From the NCBI GenBank assembly GCA_024234855.1, contig JACKNN010000006.1:189984-253983 (forward strand): a stretch of DNA of 64,000 nucleotides, given 5' to 3'. This DNA comes from Pseudomonadales bacterium. GTDB lineage: Bacteria > Pseudomonadota > Gammaproteobacteria > Pseudomonadales > Halieaceae. Positions within the stretch are counted from its first letter, which is position 1, and every line of letters starts with the position of its first letter. A program made the position numbers and the translations under genes. The notes below the pieces were generated by a model that saw only the letters and a program-made list of their open reading frames with translations, did not search any database and was not told the DNA's origin. Of this stretch, positions 41,218-48,776 are shown piece after piece.

Positions 41218-42942
41218 ATGGAAATACACAATTCGAACAGCGTCGACGTTGTCATCTCCGGCCTGGGCCCGACCGGGCTGACGCTCGCCCACCTGCTCGG
41301 CAAGCGGGGTATTTCGGTGGTCGTGCTCGAACGCGAACCCCGGTTTTATGGCAATGCCCGCGCGGTATACACCGACGACGAATGCATGCGCATCTTCCAG
41401 GCGGCCGGGATGGCCGACGAGCTCGCCAAGGACATGCTGCAGGATGCCATCTTCCAGTGGGTGCTGCCGGATGGCAGGGTGTTGAACCAGCTGATCCAGA
41501 AGGAGCGGCCTTATGGCTGGCCCGCCAACAACCTGTTTTACCAGCCCTACCTCGAAACCAGTATGGCCGACGCCCTGGGGCGCTACCCGAACGTCAGTGC
41601 GCGACGGGGCAGGGAGCTGACCCGATTTACACAGGACGACGGGGGCGTATCGGTGTTTCATGTTCCCAGCCAGGGGGCCCAGTTCGGCAGGCAGGCTCCG
41701 GCGGCCGGGGTCACCCCGGAACCCCAGGAGGGTGAGGAGACGATCCGCGCCAGCTACCTGGTTGCCTGTGACGGTGGCCGCAGCGTGGTGCGAGCGCAGC
41801 TCGGTATCAGCATGACCGGCAAGAGCTTCCCGAATCCGTGGATTGTGGTCGATATCAGGGAGAGGGACGGACAGGACTGCCTGCGCCACCTGCCCTACTT
41901 CAATTTTGTCTGCGACCCGGGCTGCCCGACCGTCAGTTGTCGCCAGCCGAAAGGCCACCACCGCTTCGAATTCATGCTGATGCCGGGGCAGACCAGGGAG
42001 TACATGGAAGACCCGGCGACCGTGCGCCAGTTGCTGTCCAGGTATGTCGACGTGGACAAGGTGGAGGTGCTGCGCAGCCTGGTCTACACCTTCAACGCCC
42101 TGGTCGCGGAGCAGTGGCGGGACGGGCGGGTGTTTCTTGCAGGCGACGCTGCGCATATGACGCCGCAGTTCGTCGGCCAGGGGATGAATGCGGGGGTGCG
42201 CGATGCCTATAACCTCGCCTGGAAACTCGCGGCGGTGCTGCAGTGCAGGGGGACGGACGCCCTGCTTGACACTTACCAGACGGAGCGGCGCCCGCATGCT
42301 CGGGCCATGATTGATACGTCCATCCGTATGAAAAACTATGTCTCCGTGGCCAACCCGGCATTATCGGGTTTGCGCAATCTGGCGACGCGGGTCGCCAGGA
42401 TCACACCGGGACTGCGCGAGTATTTTTCCAAGGCCAAATTCAAGCCCCGCCCCCGTTACCCGGATGGGCAGTATTTTGGCTGTCCGCGCAGGCGTCGCTC
42501 GGGGCCGGAAGGCGAGCAGATTCCGCAGCCCGCCGTTATGGGGCGCGACGGCCGGCGTCAGCTTCTCGACGAGGTGCTGGGGGAGGGGTATGGTGTGATC
42601 GGTTTCGGGGTGGACCCCCGTACCCACTTGTCACCGGCGGAACTTGCCACACTGGCTAGCCTGGATGCACGCTGTGTAACCCTGTTCCCGCTGGGCGGCC
42701 GACCCCAGGGCTTTGAGGCGGTCAGAAGCGCCCCGGAGGGCCTGCCCGAATTGGAGGACTGCACCGGCGAGCTGACGGCCTGGCTGAAGAAAGCCGGGAT
42801 GCACCAGGGCGCGGTTGCCGTCATCCGTCCCGACAGATTCGCCTACGCGCTGGTCGGCACAGACGAGTTGCCGCAGACGGTGCGCCAGCTTGCCGATCAG
42901 CTGGGCCTTGCCGCCGGGCGCGCGGATCGGCTGGCGGCGTGA
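41218..42942 (+). CDS. FAD-dependent aromatic hydroxylase (MhpA-like)
   Basis: This 574-aa monooxygenase puts a hydroxyl on a phenolic ring to give a catechol. The FAD motif is VVISGLGPTGLTLAHLLGKR (residues 10-29), followed by LEREPRFYGNARAV. The middle motif DGGRSVVRAQLGI and the second FAD motif GDAAHMTPQFVGQGMNAGVR (near residue 308) place it in the PheA/MhpA class. The C-terminal thioredoxin-like part (~420-574) is normal for this class. ATG 41218 with GGTGAGGATTT upstream was chosen; the long open frame upstream lies in the dioxygenase gene. It would supply the catechol substrate for the dioxygenase; the exact aromatic is unknown. Confidence 0.9.
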   Translation: MEIHNSNSVDVVISGLGPTGLTLAHLLGKRGISVVVLEREPRFYGNARAVYTDDECMRIFQAAGMADELAKDMLQDAIFQWVLPDGRVLNQLIQKERPYGWPANNLFYQPYLETSMADALGRYPNVSARRGRELTRFTQDDGGVSVFHVPSQGAQFGRQAPAAGVTPEPQEGEETIRASYLVACDGGRSVVRAQLGISMTGKSFPNPWIVVDIRERDGQDCLRHLPYFNFVCDPGCPTVSCRQPKGHHRFEFMLMPGQTREYMEDPATVRQLLSRYVDVDKVEVLRSLVYTFNALVAEQWRDGRVFLAGDAAHMTPQFVGQGMNAGVRDAYNLAWKLAAVLQCRGTDALLDTYQTERRPHARAMIDTSIRMKNYVSVANPALSGLRNLATRVARITPGLREYFSKAKFKPRPRYPDGQYFGCPRRRRSGPEGEQIPQPAVMGRDGRRQLLDEVLGEGYGVIGFGVDPRTHLSPAELATLASLDARCVTLFPLGGRPQGFEAVRSAPEGLPELEDCTGELTAWLKKAGMHQGAVAVIRPDRFAYALVGTDELPQTVRQLADQLGLAAGRADRLAA

Positions 42943-42950
42943 GAGCAGCA

Positions 42951-43688
42951 TTATGCCGACCGTTCGAAGCAAAGCCGCCGCTCCAGCGAGCGCACGGTGT
43001 TCCTGATATGAGCCTCGTGTGCCGTGAGCAGGCCATTGATATCCCTCGCCAGTGCGGCTTCCATCATCGCCACGTGCTCGCCGTGGATATCCCGGTCGCC
43101 GCGGTCCACCCGTGCGGCGATGCGGTAGCGCCGGTGCTGGTCGTAGAGAAGCGTGTAGATGCGCATCAGCCAGCGGGACTCGCACTGGCTGATCAGGGCG
43201 AGGTGGAAAGCGTTGTTGCGATCCTCCCACAGCACCGGATCCGGCTCGGCCTGCTTTTCGACTTTCTGCAGGTGGTGGAAGGCCGCCACCACCCGTGACT
43301 CCCAGTCGTCCGTCGCCCGCTCCACGCTCTCGCGCAGGGCCAGTCCCTCGATCACAATGCGCAGCTCTGTCAGCTCCCGCAATTCCCGGGCGCTGATGTC
43401 TGCCACCCGGAAGCCGCGCTGCCCCTCCACCACCACGAAGCCCTCGGCGCTGAGCCGGTGCAGGGCCTCCCGCAGGGGCGTGGCGCCAACGGCGTAGGCA
43501 GCGCGCAGCTGCTCTATCCCGAGCTTCGCCCCAGGCATGAACGCGCCCTGGATCACGTCCCTGCGCAGGCGGGCATAAGCCTGGTCACTCAGCGTGCGGT
43601 GGCCTGTTGCCGCATCGGTGGCGGTGACCCTATTGCTGTGCGCACTGGTCAGCGCGTTGGCGAGAGAGTCGGGTGTTGGGTCTGGCAT
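42951..43688 (-). CDS. GntR-family regulator with FCD ligand domain
   Basis: This 245-aa regulator has an N-terminal winged helix (residues ~32-85; ARLRRDVIQGAFMPGAKL and ATPLREALHRLSAEGFV) and a C-terminal all-helical FCD domain (TELRIVIEGLALRESVERA; NAFHLALISQCESRW; HGEHVAMMEAAL) with the His/Asp ligands that bind metal and a carboxylate effector. It converges on the hydroxylase gene and diverges from the hydratase gene, so it likely controls the lower meta-cleavage genes. ATG 43688 is used; TTG 43691 is possible. Confidence 0.9.
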   Translation of the reverse strand: MPDPTPDSLANALTSAHSNRVTATDAATGHRTLSDQAYARLRRDVIQGAFMPGAKLGIEQLRAAYAVGATPLREALHRLSAEGFVVVEGQRGFRVADISARELRELTELRIVIEGLALRESVERATDDWESRVVAAFHHLQKVEKQAEPDPVLWEDRNNAFHLALISQCESRWLMRIYTLLYDQHRRYRIAARVDRGDRDIHGEHVAMMEAALARDINGLLTAHEAHIRNTVRSLERRLCFERSA

Positions 43689-43721
43689 CAAAGATTCCCG
43701 GGTAAAATATCGATAAAAAGC

Positions 43722-43749
43722 TTGAACGGGCCATAAATATATATATTAT
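43722..43749 (+). promoter_or_regulatory. Putative promoter of the hydratase-dehydrogenase-aldolase genes
   Basis: TTGAAC at 43722-43727, 16 bases, and TATTAT at 43744-43749 form a fair promoter facing the hydratase. A 12-base AT palindrome, AATATATATATT (43736-43747), overlaps its -10 end. It could be the operator of the divergent GntR regulator, though simple AT alternation makes palindromes easily. Confidence 0.4.
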
Positions 43750-43783
43750 TGCGCGAGTCTATGTGAATCACTCACCGAGAGCA

Positions 43784-44572
43784 ATGATGAACCCCGAGAA
43801 AATCCAGCAGTATGGCGACGCGCTCTACAAGGCGCTTTGCTGGCAGCGCCCCCTGCCGCCACTGACCGACAAGGAGCCCGATATCACCATCGAGGACGCC
43901 TACCGTATCTCCCAGGTATTGCTGGCGCGCCGCCTCGATGCGGGCGAGCGGGTAGTGGGTAAGAAAATAGGCGTCACCAGTAAGCCGGTGCAGGACATGC
44001 TCGGTGTATTCCAGCCCGATTTTGGCTTCCTGACTGACACGATGGAGTGCCCGGACGGCGCCGATATTCCCATTGCCGGCCACCTGATCCAGCCCAGGGC
44101 CGAGGGTGAGATTGCCTTCCGCCTGCGCAAGGACCTGCAGGGGCCGGGCGTGACAGAGCAGGATGTACTCGATGCCACCGCCACCATCATGCCCTGCTTC
44201 GAGATCGTCGATTCACGCATCGTCGACTGGAAAATCAAGATCCAGGACACGGTGGCGGACAATGCCTCCTGCGGTGTCTATGTCTTAGGTCGCAACGAGG
44301 TGGACCCGCGGGATTTTGACCTGCCGTCGCTGAAGATGACGATCTACAAGAACGGTGAACGCCACTCGGAAGGGCTGGGCAGCGCGGTGCAGGGCAATCC
44401 GCTGACGGCGGTTGCCTGGCTGGCCAATACGCTGGGTGAATTTGGTATCCCGTTCAAGGCCGGTGAGGTGATTCTGTCGGGCTCGCTGGCACCGCTGATC
44501 CCGGTGGTGGCGGGGGATGAGATGTCGCTGGAGATCGAGGGTGTTGGCGGGTGTAGTTGTCGGTTTGTGTAA
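43784..44572 (+). CDS. mhpD: 2-oxopent-4-enoate hydratase (or 4-oxalocrotonate decarboxylase)
   Basis: This 262-aa enzyme adds water to 2-hydroxypenta-2,4-dienoate in the meta-cleavage pathway. Family motifs are KKIGVTSKPVQDMLGVFQPD (residue ~60), QPRAEGEIAFRLRKDL (metal-binding Glu pair) and NASCGVYVLG. DMSLEIEGVG near the end is also standard. Hydratase and decarboxylase are close relatives; the acetaldehyde dehydrogenase and aldolase that follow fit the hydratase. I chose ATG 43784 (43787 is equally possible, since the two are adjacent), with CGAGAG upstream; GTG 43763 would extend it by 7 residues. Confidence 0.87.
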   Translation: MMNPEKIQQYGDALYKALCWQRPLPPLTDKEPDITIEDAYRISQVLLARRLDAGERVVGKKIGVTSKPVQDMLGVFQPDFGFLTDTMECPDGADIPIAGHLIQPRAEGEIAFRLRKDLQGPGVTEQDVLDATATIMPCFEIVDSRIVDWKIKIQDTVADNASCGVYVLGRNEVDPRDFDLPSLKMTIYKNGERHSEGLGSAVQGNPLTAVAWLANTLGEFGIPFKAGEVILSGSLAPLIPVVAGDEMSLEIEGVGGCSCRFV

Positions 44573-44747
44573 CAGTTACTTTGTGCCCTGGTGTTAGATG
44601 CACACAAGTTCGAACTACTGAAGTGGAATTTGAGTGCTGCTCCGAAGTCTTGACCTCAACTATCCTGTAGCTGTGCCGGCTAAAACAAGAATTGTTTCTG
44701 GCAACCACGTTGAAACGTAAATCAGCAAAGAAACGAGAGCGCGAAAT
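44573..44747. other. 175-base AT-richer gap inside the meta-cleavage operon
   Basis: This gap between the hydratase and acetaldehyde dehydrogenase genes is noticeably richer in A and T than its surroundings and holds no gene I can support. A TTGACC at 44652 might belong to an internal promoter, but no good -10 partner was found. The neighbouring genes are otherwise tightly spaced, so a lost gene here (for instance the missing hydrolase) is possible. Confidence 0.3.
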
Positions 44748-45656
44748 ATGAGCAAAAAAGTAAAAGCCGCGATTATCGGCCCGGGTAATATCGGCACCGA
44801 CCTGCTGATGAAGGCCATGCGCAGTGAATTCATCGAGCCGGTGTGGATGGTGGGCGTGGAGGCCGAATCGCCCGGCCTCAGGCGTGCCAAAGAAATGGGC
44901 CTCAAAACTACGGCAGATGGTGTCGACGGCATGCTACCCAGTATGAAGGCCGACGGCGTACAGATCTGCTTCGACGCCACTTCCGCCTACGTGCACGCCG
45001 AAAACAGCCGCAAGGTCAACGAGCAGGGCGCGGTCATGATTGATCTCACGCCAGCCGCTATCGGGCCCTTCTGCGTGCCCCCGGTAAACCTCGCTGAGGC
45101 AGTGGCTGCGCGCGCCATGAACGTGAACATGGTGACCTGCGGCGGCCAGGCGACGATACCGCTGGTGGCGGCGGTGAGTCGGGTGCAGGCCGTGTCCTAT
45201 GGCGAGATCGTGGCCACGGTCAGCAGCAAGTCGGCGGGGCCGGGCACCCGCAAGAATATCGACGAATTCACCCGCACGACCGCCAGCGGCATCGAGCGGG
45301 TGGGCGGGGCCGCCAGCGGCAAGGCGATTATCGTCATCAACCCGGCTGAGCCGCCGTTGATCATGCGCGACACGGTGCACTGCCTGACGGTGGATGAACC
45401 GGACCAGGAGGCGATTACCCGCTCTGTGCTGGCGATGATAGCGGAGGTGCAGCAGTACGTGCCCGGTTACACCCTGAAGAACGGCCCCGTGTTTGACGGC
45501 AAGCGGGTATCGATCTACATGGAGGTCGAGGGCCTGGGGGATTTTCTGCCGAAGTACGCGGGCAACCTCGATATCATGACCGCGGCGGGGCTGCGCACCG
45601 CGGAGTTGTACGCCCGGGAAATACTCGCCGGGAATTTTGTACCGAACGCGGCCTGA
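44748..45656 (+). CDS. mhpF: Acetaldehyde dehydrogenase (acylating)
   Basis: This 302-aa enzyme turns acetaldehyde and CoA into acetyl-CoA with NAD+. AIIGPGNIGTDLLMKAM is the N-terminal NAD-binding motif. NMVTCGGQATIPLVAAVSRV holds the catalytic Cys (near residue 127), and GPGTRKNIDEFTRTTASGIE is the next family stretch. It normally channels substrate from the aldolase encoded 53 bases downstream. GAGAGCGCGAAAT precedes the ATG. Length and order match MhpF/BphJ/HsaG. Confidence 0.95.
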   Translation: MSKKVKAAIIGPGNIGTDLLMKAMRSEFIEPVWMVGVEAESPGLRRAKEMGLKTTADGVDGMLPSMKADGVQICFDATSAYVHAENSRKVNEQGAVMIDLTPAAIGPFCVPPVNLAEAVAARAMNVNMVTCGGQATIPLVAAVSRVQAVSYGEIVATVSSKSAGPGTRKNIDEFTRTTASGIERVGGAASGKAIIVINPAEPPLIMRDTVHCLTVDEPDQEAITRSVLAMIAEVQQYVPGYTLKNGPVFDGKRVSIYMEVEGLGDFLPKYAGNLDIMTAAGLRTAELYAREILAGNFVPNAA

Positions 45657-45709
45657 GAACGGTACCGCAGTCTCGTGCCGTGACAGCGAATTGAAAGAGA
45701 GCTGAAACT

Positions 45710-46741
45710 ATGGATCTTAAAGGCAAGAAAATCACCGTCCACGATATGTGCCTGCGCGACGGCATGCACCCCAAGCGGCACCAGATCACCGTAGCGCAAA
45801 TGGTGGATATAGCAAAGGCGATGGACGAGGCGGGCATCCCGCTGATCGAGGTCACCCACGGCGATGGCCTCGGCGGCGCCAGCGTGAACTATGGCTTCCC
45901 GGCGGCGACGGACGAGGAGTATCTCACCGCCGTCTGCAAGGAGATGAAGAACACAAAAGTGTCGGCCCTGCTGCTACCGGGCATCGGTACCGTGGATCAC
46001 CTTAAAATGGCGGTGGACTGCGGCATATCCACGATCCGTATCGCCACCCACTGCACCGAGGCAGACGTGTCGGAGCAGCACCTGACCATGGCGTCGCAGA
46101 TCAAGGGGCTGGACCGGGTCGGCTTCCTGATGATGGCTCATATGATCGAGGCCGAGGAGTTGGTCACCCAGTTGAAGCTGATGGAGGGGTTCGGCGCCAA
46201 CTGCGTGTACATCACCGATTCGGCCGGGTACATGTTGCCCGATGATGTCAGCAGTCGCGTCGCCCTGGCCCGGGCGGAACTCAGGCCCGAGACCGAACTG
46301 GGCTTTCACGGCCATCACAATATGGCGATGGGTATCGCCAACTCGCTGGCGGCGGTGGAGGCGGGCGCCAACCGCATCGATGGCTCGCTGGCCGGCCTTG
46401 GTGCGGGCGCCGGCAATACGCCGCTGGAAGTGTTTGTCGCCGTGTGCGAGCGCATGGGCGTGGAGACCGGGGTGGACCTGTTCAAGGCCATGGATATCGC
46501 CGAGGACAAGATCGTGCCGATGATGGATCACCTGGTGCGGGTCGACCGCGATGCGCTCACCCTGGGATACGCCGGGGTCTACTCGTCATTCCTGCTGTTC
46601 GCCAAGCGCAGCGCCCAGAAATACAACCTCTCTTCCCGGGATATCCTGGTGGAACTGGGCCGGCGCCGCACGGTGGGTGGCCAGGAAGACATGATTGAGG
46701 ATCTGGCGCTGGATATGGCCCGGGCCCGGGGCACGATTTAG
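45710..46741 (+). CDS. mhpE: 4-hydroxy-2-oxovalerate aldolase
   Basis: This 343-aa DRE-TIM metalloenzyme splits 4-hydroxy-2-oxovalerate into pyruvate and acetaldehyde. CLRDGMHPKRHQI at residues 12-24 holds the catalytic Arg and metal-binding Asp. EVTHGDGLGGASVNYGF, LGFHGHHNMAMGIANSLAAV (metal-binding His pair) and LAGLGAGAGNTPLEVFVAV follow in normal order. AGAGAGCTGAAACT precedes the ATG. It ends the pathway: products are pyruvate and, through the dehydrogenase before it, acetyl-CoA. Pyruvate could then feed the oxidoreductase of the rnf operon. Confidence 0.95.
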   Translation: MDLKGKKITVHDMCLRDGMHPKRHQITVAQMVDIAKAMDEAGIPLIEVTHGDGLGGASVNYGFPAATDEEYLTAVCKEMKNTKVSALLLPGIGTVDHLKMAVDCGISTIRIATHCTEADVSEQHLTMASQIKGLDRVGFLMMAHMIEAEELVTQLKLMEGFGANCVYITDSAGYMLPDDVSSRVALARAELRPETELGFHGHHNMAMGIANSLAAVEAGANRIDGSLAGLGAGAGNTPLEVFVAVCERMGVETGVDLFKAMDIAEDKIVPMMDHLVRVDRDALTLGYAGVYSSFLLFAKRSAQKYNLSSRDILVELGRRRTVGGQEDMIEDLALDMARARGTI

Positions 46742-46757
46742 CCGGGCTGCTTCGTGA

Positions 46758-47747
46758 TCAGTCGCGCTCATGGACTTCAATGGTGGCATGCACCACGTTG
46801 AGGTGTGCGGGGATCAAGGAGCGATAGTGGCCGGGCGTGGCTGGCCTGCTGCTGACGATGACAAGTTCCGCGGCGTAGATTTCGTGACCTATCATCCAGT
46901 AGTGCAGATCGGTGACCCGATGGTCACCGTCGGCTTCTATTGACTCCCGCAGTCGTTTCGCCAGGTGATCATCAGCCTGTCGGTCGAGCAACACCCTGGC
47001 GGTATCGCGGATCAGTCCGTAGGACCAGCGGGCGACCAGGATGGCCCCCATGATGCCGATGACCGGATCCAGCCAACTCGCGCCAAAATACTTGCCCGCC
47101 AGCAGCGCTACGATGGCCAGCACTGAGGTGAGCGCGTCGGCAAGCACATGCAGGTAGGCAGCCCGCAGGTTGTGGTCGTGATGTGCTTCGTGTTCGCTTT
47201 CATGCTCATGCTCATGCTCATGTTCATGATTGCTCCCGGTTTGGTGGGCGTGGCCATACCCGTGTTCGTGCGGCGTCGACATGAGTATCCAGGCGCAGGC
47301 GGCATTCACCACCAGGCCCACGTTCGCCACCAGCAGGGCGTGGTCGAAGTCGATCACCAGCGGATGGATCAGGCGATCAACACTCTCGGTGACCATCAGC
47401 AGGGCGAATCCCAGTAACAGTACCGCGCTGGTGAACCCCGCCAGGCTGTTGATTTTGCCTACACCAAAAACGAACCCCCTGTCGTGCGCCAGGCGGCGGG
47501 AGACGACGTAGGCCAGTACCGCGATACCCAGCGCCGCCGCATGGGAGGCCATATGCAGGCCATCGGCCAGCAGGGCCATGGAACCGTAAACCAGCCCGGC
47601 GATGATCTCCACCACCATCATGGCTGCAGTGATGCCGACTACCAGCAGCGTACGCGCTTCCCCGGCCCGCTTCTGGTCCTGGTCGAATACGTGGTCATGT
47701 CGCCATGCGTTCAATGGATCACCGCGTGCGTCTTTGCCACCGCTCAT
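46758..47747 (-). CDS. dmeF: CDF-family Co2+/Ni2+ efflux protein DmeF
   Basis: This 329-aa inner-membrane cation/proton antiporter exports divalent metals. The N-terminal HDHVFDQDQKRAGEARTLLV matches DmeF. Six helices carry the CDF sites ALLADGLHMASHAAALG (TM2) and HVLADALTSVLAIVALL (TM5). Between TM4 and TM5 lies a very His/Glu-rich loop (HEHGYGHAHQTGSNHEHEHE and on), encoded by a repeated six-base unit. The cytoplasmic C-terminal domain is present. Its gene starts 3 bases after the ubiX stop, so the pair is one operon. Confidence 0.9.
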   Translation of the reverse strand: MSGGKDARGDPLNAWRHDHVFDQDQKRAGEARTLLVVGITAAMMVVEIIAGLVYGSMALLADGLHMASHAAALGIAVLAYVVSRRLAHDRGFVFGVGKINSLAGFTSAVLLLGFALLMVTESVDRLIHPLVIDFDHALLVANVGLVVNAACAWILMSTPHEHGYGHAHQTGSNHEHEHEHEHESEHEAHHDHNLRAAYLHVLADALTSVLAIVALLAGKYFGASWLDPVIGIMGAILVARWSYGLIRDTARVLLDRQADDHLAKRLRESIEADGDHRVTDLHYWMIGHEIYAAELVIVSSRPATPGHYRSLIPAHLNVVHATIEVHERD

Positions 47748-47750
47748 CGC

Positions 47751-48329
47751 CTAGGCCTTATGGTTGCGCGCGGGTCCCTGCCAGCGCTTGACCGTGCCGC
47801 AGTCCAGGCCGAACAGGTCGAGCACGCGGCCCACGGTGTGATTGATAATGTCATCGACACTCTGCGGATGATTGTAAAAAGCCGGCGCCGGCGGGCAGAT
47901 CACCGCACCCATGGTAGCCGCTTCGTGCAGTAACCGGGTGTGACCGACGTGCATGGGCGATTCCCTGGGCACCAGCACCAGGCGGCGGCGCTCCTTGAGG
48001 GTGACGTCGGCAGCGCGTACGATCAAATTGTCAGCGTAGGAATTTACCACGCCGGACAGCGTCTTCATGGAGCAGGGGATGATGACCATGCCGTCCATCC
48101 CGCACGAGCCGCTGCTGATCGAGGCGGCAAGGTCGTTGTCGCTGTGGACAACGTCGGCCAGGGCCTCAACCGCCTTCGGCTGCCAGTCGGTTTCCAGTGC
48201 GATGTTGAGCTTGCCCCCATTGCTCACCACGAGGTGTGATTCCACCTCCGGCAGCGTTCGCAGCATTTCAAGCAGGCGGATACCGTAAATCACGCCGCTG
48301 GCACCAGTGATACCTACAGTCAGTCGCAT
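47751..48329 (-). CDS. ubiX: Flavin prenyltransferase UbiX/Pad1
   Basis: This 192-aa flavoprotein makes prenylated FMN, the cofactor of UbiD-family decarboxylases. Its start VGITGASGVIYGIRLLEML binds FMN; IIPCSMKTLSGVVNSYADNL and VLVPRESPMHVGHTRLL are family landmarks, and PAPAFYNHPQSVDDIINHTV contains the conserved C-terminal part. No ubiD gene is in the window. It may serve ubiquinone synthesis or an aromatic decarboxylase elsewhere. It is first in a two-gene operon with dmeF. Confidence 0.95.
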   Translation of the reverse strand: MRLTVGITGASGVIYGIRLLEMLRTLPEVESHLVVSNGGKLNIALETDWQPKAVEALADVVHSDNDLAASISSGSCGMDGMVIIPCSMKTLSGVVNSYADNLIVRAADVTLKERRRLVLVPRESPMHVGHTRLLHEAATMGAVICPPAPAFYNHPQSVDDIINHTVGRVLDLFGLDCGTVKRWQGPARNHKA

Positions 48330-48597
48330 GCCGAGCTCTACCCCTGAAATGACTCGCGGAGTGGGTTAAACAAGGTTTTTTGCTCCGGGCGCGAGTCAGT
48401 ATCCCGATGCGACCGATAGTAGCGCATCGCGGATGGCGCGTGCCAGTCCGGCAGCAGGTCTGCCTGGCGGTACGTTATACGGCTGTGCCGGTCGGACTAT
48501 TGCGGTATATTCCTGCTGGCGGTGATGCATCGATCCGGCCCGGGCCGCTTGCCTGGTGATCACTTCAGGCGTAATCCTCTTTTTGGAGCAAGAACCA

Positions 48598-48717
48598 ATG
48601 AATAGATTTCTCAAGGTGATCGTGGCGCCGCCCGTCATGCTGTTCCGGGCCATTGGCCTGCGTTGGCTGATGGCCCCGGCGGGTGTCGCTACCGGGGCCG
48701 GGCGGTCCGCGACATAG
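48598..48717 (+). CDS. Possible 39-aa small protein
   Basis: ATG 48598 has a strong GGAGCAAGAACCA ribosome-binding site and runs 39 codons to TAG at 48715-48717. The product begins MNRFLKVIVAPPVMLFRAIG and continues LRWLMAPAGVATGAGRSAT: a short hydrophobic basic helix like small membrane proteins. It stands alone between ubiX and mprF. The rest of the 48330-48776 gap shows nothing else. I do not recognise it. Confidence 0.4.
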   Translation: MNRFLKVIVAPPVMLFRAIGLRWLMAPAGVATGAGRSAT

Positions 48718-48776
48718 TGCAAGCGTGTGATGGGCGTTAACCCGTTCTTACCTGAACCGTTCCTTGGGCATTGTCG

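Noticed and set aside
41197..42297. A minus-strand frame of 366 codons opposite the flavin hydroxylase
   Set aside because: The plus strand has unmistakable FAD motifs; the antisense product has none.
44573..44747. Possible tRNA or small RNA in the AT-rich gap
   Set aside because: No cloverleaf, conserved loop or clear terminator was found.
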